NCBI RefSeq assembly: GCF_029024305.1
Contig: NZ_CP118974.1
Coordinates: forward strand, 2,573,069-2,637,068
Origin: Mammaliicoccus vitulinus
Lineage (GTDB): Bacteria > Bacillota > Bacilli > Staphylococcales > Staphylococcaceae
Length of the DNA: 64,000 nt
Direction of reading: 5' to 3'
Positions 38,559-46,989 of this stretch are shown one piece after another. The notes below the pieces were generated by a model. That model had not been told where the DNA came from, did not search any database, and worked only from the letters and a program-made list of their open reading frames with translations. The position numbers and the translations under genes were made by a program. Position 1 is the stretch's first letter. Each line of letters starts with the position of its first letter.

Positions 38559-38592
38559 AAAATAGCCGCTTGTGTTAATCACAACCGACTAT
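38559..38592 (-). terminator. Displaced ychF terminator
   Basis: On the minus strand AGTCG-TTGTG and CACAA-CGGCT pair around ATTAA, followed by ATTTTTATT. It lies just beyond the distal attachment repeat, where the original 3' end of ychF would have been before the island inserted. Its natural gene is now 12 kb away. Confidence 0.6.
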
Positions 38593-38613
38593 CTTTCAAT
38601 ATATCTTCAATTT

Positions 38614-38674
38614 TACACATTAAATCTAAAGTGAACGACGTCTCCGTCTTTCATAAGATATTCTTTACCTTCTA
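38614..38674. repeat. Left attachment repeat of the island
   Basis: 61 bp identical to 50596-50656 except one base (A at 38634, T at 50616). Read on the minus strand it encodes the last 19 codons of YchF followed by TAA (completed by base 38613), whereas the intact gene at the other end uses TAG. The single difference is a synonymous third-position change in a valine codon. Confidence 0.93.
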
Positions 38675-38675
38675 G

Positions 38676-38689
38676 AAAGAACACATTAC
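38676..38689 (-). promoter_or_regulatory. Candidate integrase arm-type site (left)
   Basis: GTAATGTGTTCTTT on the minus strand, two bases inside the left repeat. The same 14-mer occurs at 50535 and with one change at 50479, both near the other end. Confidence 0.6.
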
Positions 38690-38891
38690 AAAGTTTTAGA
38701 AACCTTTATATAACAATGAAATAAGTAGTTTTTCTTTCAACATTTATATAAATTATATCTTAGAGTGGTTAGTTCAGTCAATCAATTGATATTTCTTTAA
38801 TTCTTCTTTCAACAATTCATTACTAAACAATTTAATTTAAGTAAATTAAAGGTTATAATATTCTTATAAACTATTTATAGGACGGTGTGCA

Positions 38892-40547
38892 ATGAGCTTT
38901 TATAAGAATGATTATCAAGCATTTAAAATGAAATTTAATGAAGAAGAATTAATTTCTGTCAAATCTTCATTAATCAAAGACTCCAAAAACAAATTTGGAA
39001 CTATATTTATAACCGAAAAATATTTTACTTTTATAAGAGAGAAAGAGCAATTTATTTACAGAATTCCATTTAGCGAAATCAAAAGTTTTGAAACAGGAAA
39101 ACAGAGATTAACTAACACTTTATTTTTAGAATATGGAGAAAAATATTCTAGTAAATATGAAATAACTGATACATCAGAGTTTAGTTTTACATCGACTTTG
39201 CTAAATCTTTTATTAAGCTTAAAAAAAGAACATGAAAGTATCAGAGAGAACAAATTAAAAGAAATCGATGATAAGTTAGAAATTTTAACAAAAAAGGAAA
39301 ATGAAATTGCTTTAATGAAAGAAAGAGCAGAACATGAGATTATTTTAAACAAAGAAAGTATGGAAAGTGAAATCCAAAAAATGATATCTGACTTCAACAA
39401 CAATGTTGAAACTAGAGAAAAATTAATCAAAAAATTAGATATTCAAATAGAAGATAAAAGAAATGAATTCAAAATACAAGAAGAAGAAATCCAAAAGTTA
39501 AAAAATATCATAAATGATAAGAATGAAGAAGTTTATTTTAAAGATATATTAGTTACTCATTATGAAGATACTATAACCTCTAAAGATCTTACTGATAAGC
39601 TTACAATCATCAATTTAGATGAGAAAGATTGTATAAAAAACAGTTTGGCTATAAACTATTTTGGCGAATTAGATAATAAACGAATAATAGATTCGCAATC
39701 TAAACAAATTTTACGATCATTTAATATTGAGTGTGATAGTCTATATTTAAATGTTACCTCTAAAAATTACGAATCATATCACAAAAAAATCAGCAAACTA
39801 TTTGAAACACTTAATAGAATATACGCTATAGATTCAGTAGAAATTACCAGAGAGTATCTTAAATTAAAACTAGAAAAACTTAGCTTAATTCATGCAAAAC
39901 TATTAAAAATTGATCAAGAAAAGGAAATTCAAAGAGAAATTAAAGCTCAAATGAAAGAAGAAGAAAGAGTGCGTAGAGAGATTGAAAATGAAAAGAAAAA
40001 AATAGAAAAAGAAGAAAAACAATTTAACAATGAAGTTAATTTATTACTTAAACGATTAGAAAAATCTCAAAGTACAGTCGAAGCTGAAATTTATGCTGAA
40101 AAAATTAAGTCACTAGAACTAAAAATTTCAGAATTAGAAAAAGATAAGAAAGATGTTCTAAATAGAGAAGCAAATACTAGAGCAGGATATGTTTACATAA
40201 TCTCAAATATTGGTTCATTCGGTGAAAATATATATAAAATTGGTATGACAAGAAGATTAGAACCCACAGAGAGAATTAAAGAGCTTGGTGATGCTTCTGT
40301 TCCATTCGAATTTGATATACACGCAATGATATTCAGTGATGATGCTCCGAAACTCGAAAGAACTCTACATAGTCACTTTAGGGATAGAGAATTAAATAAA
40401 GTTAATCATCGCAAAGAATTTTTCAATGTACATATTGATGAAATAGAAGACATAGTATTAAGAGAACACAATAATACAGTTGAATTTATTAAGATACCAG
40501 TTGCTGAACAGTACTGGGAGTCTCAAAGATTTTGTGAATTAAATTAA
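38892..40547 (+). CDS. SNIPE-like anti-phage protein: PH-like, coiled-coil, DUF4041 and GIY-YIG nuclease
   Basis: The 551-residue protein has four parts. Residues ~10-105 look like a bacterial PH/GRAM-type beta domain (IFITEKYFTFIREKEQF...YRIPFSEIKSF). Residues ~110-210 are a coiled coil. Residues ~213-330 match the DUF4041 region of SNIPE-type proteins (VYFKDILVTHYED...). A second coiled coil leads to a C-terminal MUG113/T5orf172 GIY-YIG nuclease (GYVYIIS 432-438, YKIGMTRR 448-455, E489, E509). SNIPE proteins are membrane-linked nucleases that cut phage DNA during entry. Here a PH-like domain replaces the usual N-terminal membrane helix. It lies just inside the island end. It is monocistronic with a hairpin terminator. 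Confidence 0.82.
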   Translation: MSFYKNDYQAFKMKFNEEELISVKSSLIKDSKNKFGTIFITEKYFTFIREKEQFIYRIPFSEIKSFETGKQRLTNTLFLEYGEKYSSKYEITDTSEFSFTSTLLNLLLSLKKEHESIRENKLKEIDDKLEILTKKENEIALMKERAEHEIILNKESMESEIQKMISDFNNNVETREKLIKKLDIQIEDKRNEFKIQEEEIQKLKNIINDKNEEVYFKDILVTHYEDTITSKDLTDKLTIINLDEKDCIKNSLAINYFGELDNKRIIDSQSKQILRSFNIECDSLYLNVTSKNYESYHKKISKLFETLNRIYAIDSVEITREYLKLKLEKLSLIHAKLLKIDQEKEIQREIKAQMKEEERVRREIENEKKKIEKEEKQFNNEVNLLLKRLEKSQSTVEAEIYAEKIKSLELKISELEKDKKDVLNREANTRAGYVYIISNIGSFGENIYKIGMTRRLEPTERIKELGDASVPFEFDIHAMIFSDDAPKLERTLHSHFRDRELNKVNHRKEFFNVHIDEIEDIVLREHNNTVEFIKIPVAEQYWESQRFCELN

Positions 40548-40551
40548 GTGC

Positions 40552-40602
40552 AAATAAACTGTGCAGTATAGAACAATTATAATTCTAACGCACAGTTTAT
40601 TT
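40552..40602. terminator. Bidirectional terminator between the nuclease and membrane-protein genes
   Basis: AAATAAACTGTGC and GCACAGTTTATTT are perfect complements 25 bases apart, lying between convergent genes. Confidence 0.82.
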
Positions 40603-40620
40603 ACATTAATAATATAGTAA

Positions 40621-41085
40621 CTAACTTTTTGGTTTTTTATTGATAAATTTCTTTAAATCCAAATCTTCATTTCTAATAATTATATTCTGACTAGGTGATA
40701 CATTATTAAGTTCAAGACCATCTAACCTAATTTTATACTTTTGATGTATAGCTTCCCTAATCAAATTATCAGATTCATTTATAGCCATATAATCTTCTGA
40801 TATATTTTTATATGGTAAATTGACAATAAATTCAAACTTACCTGATAAAATTAAGTCATTTAAATTTAAAATACTATTCATTCCTATATTGAATTTTGGA
40901 TATATTGTACACCTTACTCTTGTTCCTCTAACAGCTTTTTTTCTTACCAATAGATATCTATTTCTTAAAAATTGAATTAAATTTTCTTCAAACGGTATTA
41001 ATAATACTGTAGATACTAAAGCACCGAATATAAAACTCACTCCACTAAAACCAAAAGTAATTATATCTTTTGAAATCTCTGTCAT
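40621..41085 (-). CDS. Single-pass membrane protein of unknown function, coupled to a resolvase
   Basis: I do not recognise this 154-residue protein. One hydrophobic segment lies near the N-terminus (about residues 8-31, including FGFSGVSFIFGALVSTVLL), followed by a basic stretch (RNRYLLVRKKAVRGTRVR) and a soluble C-terminal domain of about 100 residues. Its ATG overlaps the stop codon of the resolvase gene (ATGA), so they are translated together. The membrane anchor and island context make an accessory defence or maintenance role conceivable, but there is no direct evidence. It is expressed towards the nuclease gene. Confidence 0.65.
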   Translation of the reverse strand: MTEISKDIITFGFSGVSFIFGALVSTVLLIPFEENLIQFLRNRYLLVRKKAVRGTRVRCTIYPKFNIGMNSILNLNDLILSGKFEFIVNLPYKNISEDYMAINESDNLIREAIHQKYKIRLDGLELNNVSPSQNIIIRNEDLDLKKFINKKPKS

Positions 41086-41666
41086 TTAAGACTATCCCCT
41101 TTTAACTTCACATAAAACGTACTTTTTTTAACACCTGTAGACCTCAATATTTCAGCAACACTTAATCCATTTTCTTCTCTATTCTCATACAAATAAATAG
41201 CCTTTTTTACATCTTTTTCACTACTAGAAGGTTTTCTGCCCATGCGATTGCCATTCCTCATAGATCGTTCTCTACCTTCTTTAGTCCGTTCTACAATAAG
41301 ATCTCTTTCAAATTGTGCAAATGAGCCAAGAATATTAAAAAGTAATGTATTCAAACTATTATTGTTACCCGCTCCAAAAGTTAATTGTTCTTTTAAAAAT
41401 TTTATAGATACACCTTTATCGTTAAGATAAGTAACTATTTTACTTAGGTCACTTATGGATCGTGCTAGTCTATCAATTTTTGTAACAATGATTAAATCAC
41501 CCTCCCTAACATACTCAATCATTCTTTCTAATTCATTTCTTGCTTTAGTTGAGGTACCAGTAACCTTTTCTTCAAATATCTCTGAGACACCATGCTCATT
41601 AAGCTGCTCAATCTGACTATCCAAACTTTGTCCTATTGTACTGACTCTAGCATAACCAATTTTCAT
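41082..41666 (-). CDS. Serine recombinase (small resolvase/invertase type)
   Basis: The 194-residue protein has the complete serine resolvase N-terminal domain (GYARVSTIGQSLDSQ with catalytic Ser9, then IVTKIDRLARSISDL and the E-helix GSFAQFERDLIVERTKEGRERS) and a C-terminal helix-turn-helix (LSVAEILRSTGVKKSTFYVKL). It resembles Tn552 BinR and plasmid resolvases. A likely job is resolving multimers or inverting a segment using a res-like site upstream in the 600-bp spacer. It is the first gene of a two-gene unit with the membrane protein. TTG/ATG start with AGGTG upstream. Confidence 0.9.
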   Translation of the reverse strand: MKIGYARVSTIGQSLDSQIEQLNEHGVSEIFEEKVTGTSTKARNELERMIEYVREGDLIIVTKIDRLARSISDLSKIVTYLNDKGVSIKFLKEQLTFGAGNNNSLNTLLFNILGSFAQFERDLIVERTKEGRERSMRNGNRMGRKPSSSEKDVKKAIYLYENREENGLSVAEILRSTGVKKSTFYVKLKGDSLK

Positions 41667-42271
41667 CTATAACACCTCTATGTCTAAAATATATAAATAT
41701 CTGTACTTTTAATTATAGACTATATTCTAGACTCGAAGCAATTGTGATTTTAGCTTTTACTGAACTTGTCCAAAAGTTTTGATTATTAGACTTATCCATT
41801 AGAAATAAAACCAGAAATTCATTTTTGTTTTCATCTTTATTTTAACCACTTGCAAATTGACACATATACTAATATTGAAATTCATTAATCGTACAAACAT
41901 GCATTTCTAGTTCCTTTATACAAATTGTTTTGCACTGTAGAATAAATGAATTTTATTTATACATTCTTTTATTTTTATATTTCAAGATTTAAATACTTTT
42001 TATTATCAAGATATATTCATTTAGGTATCTTATGAAAGTTATTAGATTCTAAATTTGTAATGATTTTTTTGAAAAATAGTCCATTAAATGTATTCACTTT
42101 ATGTGAAATAAGAGTTTACATCAATACTAAAAAATTCAGAAATCAGTAATATTATTTTGAAAATATTACAACTTGTTATTTAGTATGCACAAATCGATTA
42201 CAAGTATTTATTTTCATTTATGCACGTGATAAATTGAGTTCTATAGTTTAAGAAAAGGAAGGTTTATTAAA
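41667..42271. other. 605-bp AT-rich spacer between resolvase and lytM
   Basis: No gene is visible. Resolvases usually bind crossover sites just upstream of their own gene, so a res-like site may lie in 41667-41900, but I cannot recognise its repeats. The promoter of lytM should be near 42180-42250. The composition is over 70% A+T by eye. Confidence 0.4.
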
Positions 42272-43234
42272 ATGAAAAAAATACTAACAACTTCAATAGC
42301 GACTATTGGAATTCTAACAATGAGTATTGCTCAACAGGATGCACAAGCTGAAGAACAAAGTAGTGTATCTACTCAAAATACTCAAACCTCTACGGGAATT
42401 GAAAATGGTGTTTATTATACAATAGATAGTAAAGGGAACTATCACCACACATTAGATGGCAATTGGAATCAATCTATGTTTGATCATAAAGAATATAAAT
42501 CGTATGAAGTAGATCAAAATGGTGTTACGCATTATTACTATTTTGAAAAAAATGATAATGACTATTCACCATCTCAATCAAATCAATCAATTAAGGATAA
42601 AGGCTATCAAGTAAATAATGGAGATGAAAATCAAACATCTGAAACAAATAAAGAAACGATAGCAAATAATAATCAAACAGCTAAGCATAATGAAACAGGA
42701 AGTAATGGACATGTAGCGACTTCTAATGAAACAAATGATAATCAAGAAACAGCACAATATAACAATACTGCTTCTAAAGAACAATCAACTCCTAACAACG
42801 ATGCAGCAAGCACTAAGGAAGCTAAAGGTAATGCAGAAGCTTCATCAAATTGGCTTACTAAAAATAAAAAGTTACAAGAATATGGTCAATATCACGGCGG
42901 TGGTGCACATTACGGTGTAGATTATGCGATGGAAGAAAATACACCTGTATATTCTTTAGCAGATGGAACTGTGATTCAAAGTGGTTGGAGTAACTACGGT
43001 GGTGGTAACCAAGTAACAATTAAAGAGAAAAATAGTGACTATTATCAATGGTACATGCATATGAATAAATTAAATGTAAATAAAGGTGACGAAGTAAAAG
43101 CAGGTCAACAAATTGGACAATCAGGTAATACTGGTAATTCAACGGCACCACACTTACATTTCCAACGTATGCAAGGTGGCGTAGGTAATGAATATTCAGT
43201 TAATCCAGATTCTTATGTCAACAACAATCAATAA
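42272..43234 (+). CDS. lytM: Glycyl-glycine endopeptidase LytM-like (peptidase M23)
   Basis: A signal peptide of about 26 residues (ending in AQA) is followed by a LytM-like N-terminal region ([16 protein letters not shown] and ...NGVTHYYYF), a low-complexity N/Q/T linker (about 98-190), and an M23 domain from residue ~195. Metal ligands H213 and D217 (HYGVD) and H296, and catalytic H263 and H294 (PHLHF), are all present, so it should be active on pentaglycine cross-bridges. It closely resembles S. aureus LytM (316 residues). Its presence inside an island is unusual. GGAAGG precedes the ATG and a strong terminator follows. Confidence 0.9.
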   Translation: MKKILTTSIATIGILTMSIAQQDAQAEEQSSVSTQNTQTSTGIENGVYYTIDSKGNYHHTLDGNWNQSMFDHKEYKSYEVDQNGVTHYYYFEKNDNDYSPSQSNQSIKDKGYQVNNGDENQTSETNKETIANNNQTAKHNETGSNGHVATSNETNDNQETAQYNNTASKEQSTPNNDAASTKEAKGNAEASSNWLTKNKKLQEYGQYHGGGAHYGVDYAMEENTPVYSLADGTVIQSGWSNYGGGNQVTIKEKNSDYYQWYMHMNKLNVNKGDEVKAGQQIGQSGNTGNSTAPHLHFQRMQGGVGNEYSVNPDSYVNNNQ

Positions 43235-43244
43235 TTTTATCAGA

Positions 43245-43280
43245 AAAAAATCACGTCTTATTATAGGTGTGATTTTTTTA
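43245..43280 (+). terminator. lytM terminator
   Basis: AAAAAATCAC pairs with GTGATTTTTT around a ~14-base loop, ten bases after the stop codon. Confidence 0.85.
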
Positions 43281-43350
43281 TTTGAACTTAAGAAGTAGAC
43301 ATGTTTAAATGTAATTATAATAGTTACATTTAGAAAAAGGAGATGATTCA

Positions 43351-43785
43351 TTGAATTTAGAATTTAATATCGCAGTTCATGCATTAACTTTCTTAAGTAA
43401 ACATTCATCTGAAAGGTTTAGTAGTGTCGAATTGTCATCTAAAGTTTGTGTTAATCCCGTACAATTAAGACGAGTTATGAGCAAACTATTAGAAGAAGGT
43501 TACATTACTACACAAAAGGGTAAATATGGAGGGTATCGTATAAATGGTAATGTGTTAGATACGCCATTATCCAATTTATTTAAATTATTCGCTTCTAGTC
43601 AATCATTTGGCAGAATTTACACAGGTACAAAAGAAAGTGACTGTAAAATTTCAAATGAAATGAGTCGAGTAATGTCAAACTACCATCGAAAAGAATTTGA
43701 AATAATAGAAAAATATTATCAAAATATTTCTATTGGAGATATATTAAACGATATATTAATGGAGGGTTACAATGAAAAAGTATGA
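43351..43785 (+). CDS. hypR: Rrf2-family redox regulator HypR
   Basis: The 144-residue protein has an Rrf2 winged helix (NIAVHALTFLS...SSKVCVNPVQLRRVMSKLLEEGYITTQKGKYGGYR) and the helical dimer domain. Cysteines 33 and 98 correspond to the pair that forms an intersubunit disulfide in S. aureus HypR upon hypochlorite stress (C33, C99). The third S. aureus cysteine near the C-terminus is absent. It starts with TTG after AAAGGAGATG and overlaps merA by 14 bp, exactly the hypR-merA arrangement. It should repress merA until oxidised. It lies inside the island. Confidence 0.88.
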   Translation: MNLEFNIAVHALTFLSKHSSERFSSVELSSKVCVNPVQLRRVMSKLLEEGYITTQKGKYGGYRINGNVLDTPLSNLFKLFASSQSFGRIYTGTKESDCKISNEMSRVMSNYHRKEFEIIEKYYQNISIGDILNDILMEGYNEKV

Positions 43786-45094
43786 TTTATTAATTTTAGG
43801 GTTTGGTAAAGGTGGAAAAACACTAGCAAAAACAGCTTCGGCTCAAGGAAAACAAATAGCAGTTGTTGAACAATCCCAAAAAATGTATGGTGGCACATGT
43901 ATCAATATCGGCTGTATTCCATCTAAAACATTAGTGCACGAAGGATTAGAAAGTGGTTCGTTCAATCAAGCATTTGAGCTTAAAGAAGAAGTCGTAACGG
44001 CCCTTAATAAAAAGAATTATCATAACTTAGCAGACGATGAAAATATAACAGTATTAGATTACAAGGCTAGCTTTAAATCCAATACGGAAGTAGACTTATT
44101 AGATGAGCAAGGCAAAGTAGTAGATACTTTAACAGCAGATGACATTGTGATAAACACTGGTGCAATACCAGTTATTCCTGATATTAAAGGTATTAAAGAA
44201 TCTAAGCATTTATACGATTCTACAGGAATAATGAATTTACGTGAACAACCTAAACGATTAGTGATTGTTGGCGGAGGTTATATTTCTTTAGAATTTGCAT
44301 CTATGTTTTCTAACTTTGGTACAGAAGTGACTGTATTAGAAGCGAATGACAAACTAATGGCAAGAGAAGATAAAGAAATCGTTTCACATGCGATTAAAGA
44401 TTTAGAAGATAAAGGTGTAAAATTCGAGTTAGGTGCTCAAACTTCAGAATTTGAAGATAAAGATGGATATACAATCGCTAAAACGAATAAAGGTGATTTT
44501 GAAGCAGAAGCGGTATTACTCGCAATTGGTAGAAAGCCAAATACTGACTTAAATTTAGAAAATACTGATATTAAACTAGGTGAACGTGGAGAAATAGAAG
44601 TCAATAATCAGTTGGAAACAGCTGTAAAACACATCTATGCGATAGGTGATGTTAAAGGTGGCATGCAATTCACTTACATTTCATTAGATGACTTTAGAAT
44701 TGTTAAAGACAAATTATTCGGTTCAGGTGCACGCACAACAGAAAATAGAGGTGCAGTACCTTATACGGTATTTATAGATCCTCCATTATCTCGTGTAGGA
44801 TTGACTGCTAAAGAAGCAAAAGAACAAGGGTATGAAATTAAAGAAGGTAAACTACCAGTAAATAATATACCTCGTCACAAAATTAATAATGACCCTAGAG
44901 GTCTGTTTAAAATTGTGATAGACGCAACAACAAATAAAATACTTGGCGCTACATTATATGGTTTACAATCTGAGGAAATCATTAATTTATTAAAACTAGC
45001 AATTGACCAAAATATTAACTATACAGTTTTACGTGACAATATATATACACACCCTACTATGATGGAATCTTTCAACGATTTATTTAATATTTAA
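43772..45094 (+). CDS. merA: MerA-like flavin disulfide reductase
   Basis: The 440-residue protein is a pyridine-nucleotide disulfide oxidoreductase: FAD motif GFGKGG (10-15), redox-active pair C43/C48 (GGTCINIGCIPSK), an NAD-binding GGGYISLEFA near residue 170, and a C-terminal dimerisation domain ending HPTMMESFNDLFN. The HPT histidine pair region is intact. In S. aureus this MerA (not mercuric reductase) helps survival of hypochlorite and aldehyde stress and is controlled by HypR. It overlaps hypR. A bidirectional terminator follows. There is no N-terminal mercury-binding domain and no mer operon nearby. Confidence 0.9.
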   Translation: MKKYDLLILGFGKGGKTLAKTASAQGKQIAVVEQSQKMYGGTCINIGCIPSKTLVHEGLESGSFNQAFELKEEVVTALNKKNYHNLADDENITVLDYKASFKSNTEVDLLDEQGKVVDTLTADDIVINTGAIPVIPDIKGIKESKHLYDSTGIMNLREQPKRLVIVGGGYISLEFASMFSNFGTEVTVLEANDKLMAREDKEIVSHAIKDLEDKGVKFELGAQTSEFEDKDGYTIAKTNKGDFEAEAVLLAIGRKPNTDLNLENTDIKLGERGEIEVNNQLETAVKHIYAIGDVKGGMQFTYISLDDFRIVKDKLFGSGARTTENRGAVPYTVFIDPPLSRVGLTAKEAKEQGYEIKEGKLPVNNIPRHKINNDPRGLFKIVIDATTNKILGATLYGLQSEEIINLLKLAIDQNINYTVLRDNIYTHPTMMESFNDLFNI

Positions 45095-45120
45095 TTTTAA
45101 TTAAATATACATTTTTCACA

Positions 45121-45170
45121 AAAACACTTTCATTGAATTCTATTTAATACAAATTCAATGAAAGTGTTTT
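45121..45170. terminator. Bidirectional terminator after merA
   Basis: AAAACACTTTCATTGAATT and its exact reverse complement (19 bp) flank a 12-base loop between the convergent merA and HNH genes. Confidence 0.92.
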
Positions 45171-45224
45171 TAACTTTATTCAACTAAATGTGATTAACTA
45201 ATTTCATTTTGATGCTTTTTATAG

Positions 45225-45986
45225 CTAATAAACTCTTAAATCATCTATAAATTGAGTATATTCACTACTATCTTTTTTACGATTTACGATATTTTTTCTA
45301 ATATTCATAAGCAAACCATTTTCACTACTTGATACCCATTGTAAATTTCCTGCCCTATTATCAAATGTATCAACATTAATATGATCTACTTCGTTCCTAA
45401 TATTTCCTTTACTATCAAATTTGTTTTTATATGCATTCCTATAAGTTTCCGCAACTATTCTATGTATGTATTCTTTTCTCGCTATCTTATCTTTATACAC
45501 TGTTATACGTAAATAACCTTTATGTTCCGTAGGCTTTAACCATTTGTAATAGAAAGTACCATATCTACGATATACATTACCTCTATTTGAAACAAAGTAA
45601 TTATGATATATTTCTCCATCTATGACAGCTTGTCGAAGCGTTTCTTTGCTTCTCATTAAATCAAAGAAACTGACATCAATTTTATGCTTGTTGTAAAAAC
45701 TTTGAATATTATAGTGCATATAATCGTATGCTTTTGTTTTATTTGTATAAATGAATTTACCTTCTTCTAATCTGTTTTTTTGATTATATTTATAATGAAA
45801 TTTATAAATATAATCCACTTCTAAAACTCTTTTGTTTCCTTTAATATCCTTCAATATTACTTTATATGTATTATCTTTATTACAATATGTTTGTTCTACT
45901 TCTTCTTTTGATTCAATATGTATAATTTTTTTATCGTTAGTTATTCCGTACTGGGTATAATATGGTAATGTTTTAATTTCTTTCAT
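45225..45986 (-). CDS. HNH homing-type endonuclease
   Basis: The 253-residue protein has a C-terminal NUMOD/HNH_3-type nuclease: YLRITVYKDKIARKEYIHRIVAETY followed by EVDHINVDTFDNRAGNLQWVSSSEN, in which the DHIN and NLQWV positions are the classic HNH motif. The N-terminal half (TQYGITNDKKIIHIESKE) resembles a NUMOD4-type segment. Such enzymes are common in phage genomes. It overlaps the replication-type gene upstream by 14 bp, with AAGGAG before its ATG. It is probably cotranscribed with that gene. Confidence 0.85.
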   Translation of the reverse strand: MKEIKTLPYYTQYGITNDKKIIHIESKEEVEQTYCNKDNTYKVILKDIKGNKRVLEVDYIYKFHYKYNQKNRLEEGKFIYTNKTKAYDYMHYNIQSFYNKHKIDVSFFDLMRSKETLRQAVIDGEIYHNYFVSNRGNVYRRYGTFYYKWLKPTEHKGYLRITVYKDKIARKEYIHRIVAETYRNAYKNKFDSKGNIRNEVDHINVDTFDNRAGNLQWVSSSENGLLMNIRKNIVNRKKDSSEYTQFIDDLRVY

Positions 45987-46989
45987 CTACATTCTCCTTC
46001 TTATTTTTCTTGATTTTACTCGATTCTACTAATTTTTTATATTCCTCTGTTGTTCTATCATTTGAATAGCTGAAATGGGGATTAATAAACCATGAAGTAA
46101 CTTTCTCGTTTTCGTAACCTACTGGATTAATTTTCCTTTCAAATATTAAATATTCGCCAAAAGCTTCTTTCATTGCAGCATTCAATTCACGCGTTCTAGT
46201 TATTAATGTGCTTTTTGAAACGTTCATTCTTTTTGCCAATTCCTCTTTTGGTATAGATAAATATCGATCTTTTTCAAATAAATATTCTTGGTTTACTAAT
46301 CTGTTAAATGATGGTCTGATTGGATTTCCCTCTGAATCTTTTTCATGAATGTTGATGAATGACAATAAAGAAAACAAAAATCCTAGAGCTGAATAATACT
46401 TTTTTACATTATTATTTCTAAGTTCTACAACTAACTTTTTTACGTAATTATTAGAAATTTTATAGAAACGGTTCTTCTTTTCTAGCGAATATGTTTTGCC
46501 TCTTATTAAATACTCTTTCTTAATATAGAAACCTCGTTCATCCTCATGTAAAATGCCGTTGTCTTTTAATTTTTTTTTAAATTTCTTAACAATATTATTA
46601 CTTACTTGTAATATTTTTTCTAAATCCTTGTTACCTTTAAAATAAGTATTATTATTACAATGAGAAAAGTAGCAAACTTCTTCCTTTTCTGTATAATGCA
46701 AGCTTCTATAATTGGCATACGACATTAAATAAAAAAGCATCCCTATTTCTTTATGATTCAATTGAAGAGTATCTTTCAAATTCTTTTGAAATCTAATACA
46801 CGGCACTAAGAAAAATGGTTCTGGATTTTTCTCTTTAAACTTACTTGTCATACCTATTACTTTCTCGTCATATGGGGTAGCGTTATACGGTAAATCTATG
46901 AATCCACCCGTTGTATAATCTATGTAAGTAATTTCTTTCATCTTTCTATTTTCAGTATCATAATTTTTATCTATTTGTTCTTCTGACAT
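45973..46989 (-). CDS. Replication-initiator-like winged-helix protein (tentative)
   Basis: This 338-residue protein is basic and has two helix-turn-helix-like regions: about residues 75-150 (LNHKEIGMLFYLMSYANYRS...NKDLEKILQVSNNIVKKFKKKLKDNGILHEDERGFYIKKEYL) and 245-270 (SIPKEELAKRMNVSKSTLITRTRELN). The first resembles winged-helix modules of plasmid and phage replication initiators. I do not know a specific family. GGAGGACA precedes the ATG. It is followed, with overlap, by the HNH endonuclease gene. Function as an island replication or transcription factor is inference. Confidence 0.55.
   Translation of the reverse strand: MSEEQIDKNYDTENRKMKEITYIDYTTGGFIDLPYNATPYDEKVIGMTSKFKEKNPEPFFLVPCIRFQKNLKDTLQLNHKEIGMLFYLMSYANYRSLHYTEKEEVCYFSHCNNNTYFKGNKDLEKILQVSNNIVKKFKKKLKDNGILHEDERGFYIKKEYLIRGKTYSLEKKNRFYKISNNYVKKLVVELRNNNVKKYYSALGFLFSLLSFINIHEKDSEGNPIRPSFNRLVNQEYLFEKDRYLSIPKEELAKRMNVSKSTLITRTRELNAAMKEAFGEYLIFERKINPVGYENEKVTSWFINPHFSYSNDRTTEEYKKLVESSKIKKNKKENVDERN

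Noticed and set aside
43772..45094. Mercury resistance operon
   Set aside because: The reductase is called MerA by homology but lacks the mercury-binding N-terminal domain, and the neighbour is HypR, not MerR/MerT. It is the HypR-controlled oxidative-stress enzyme.
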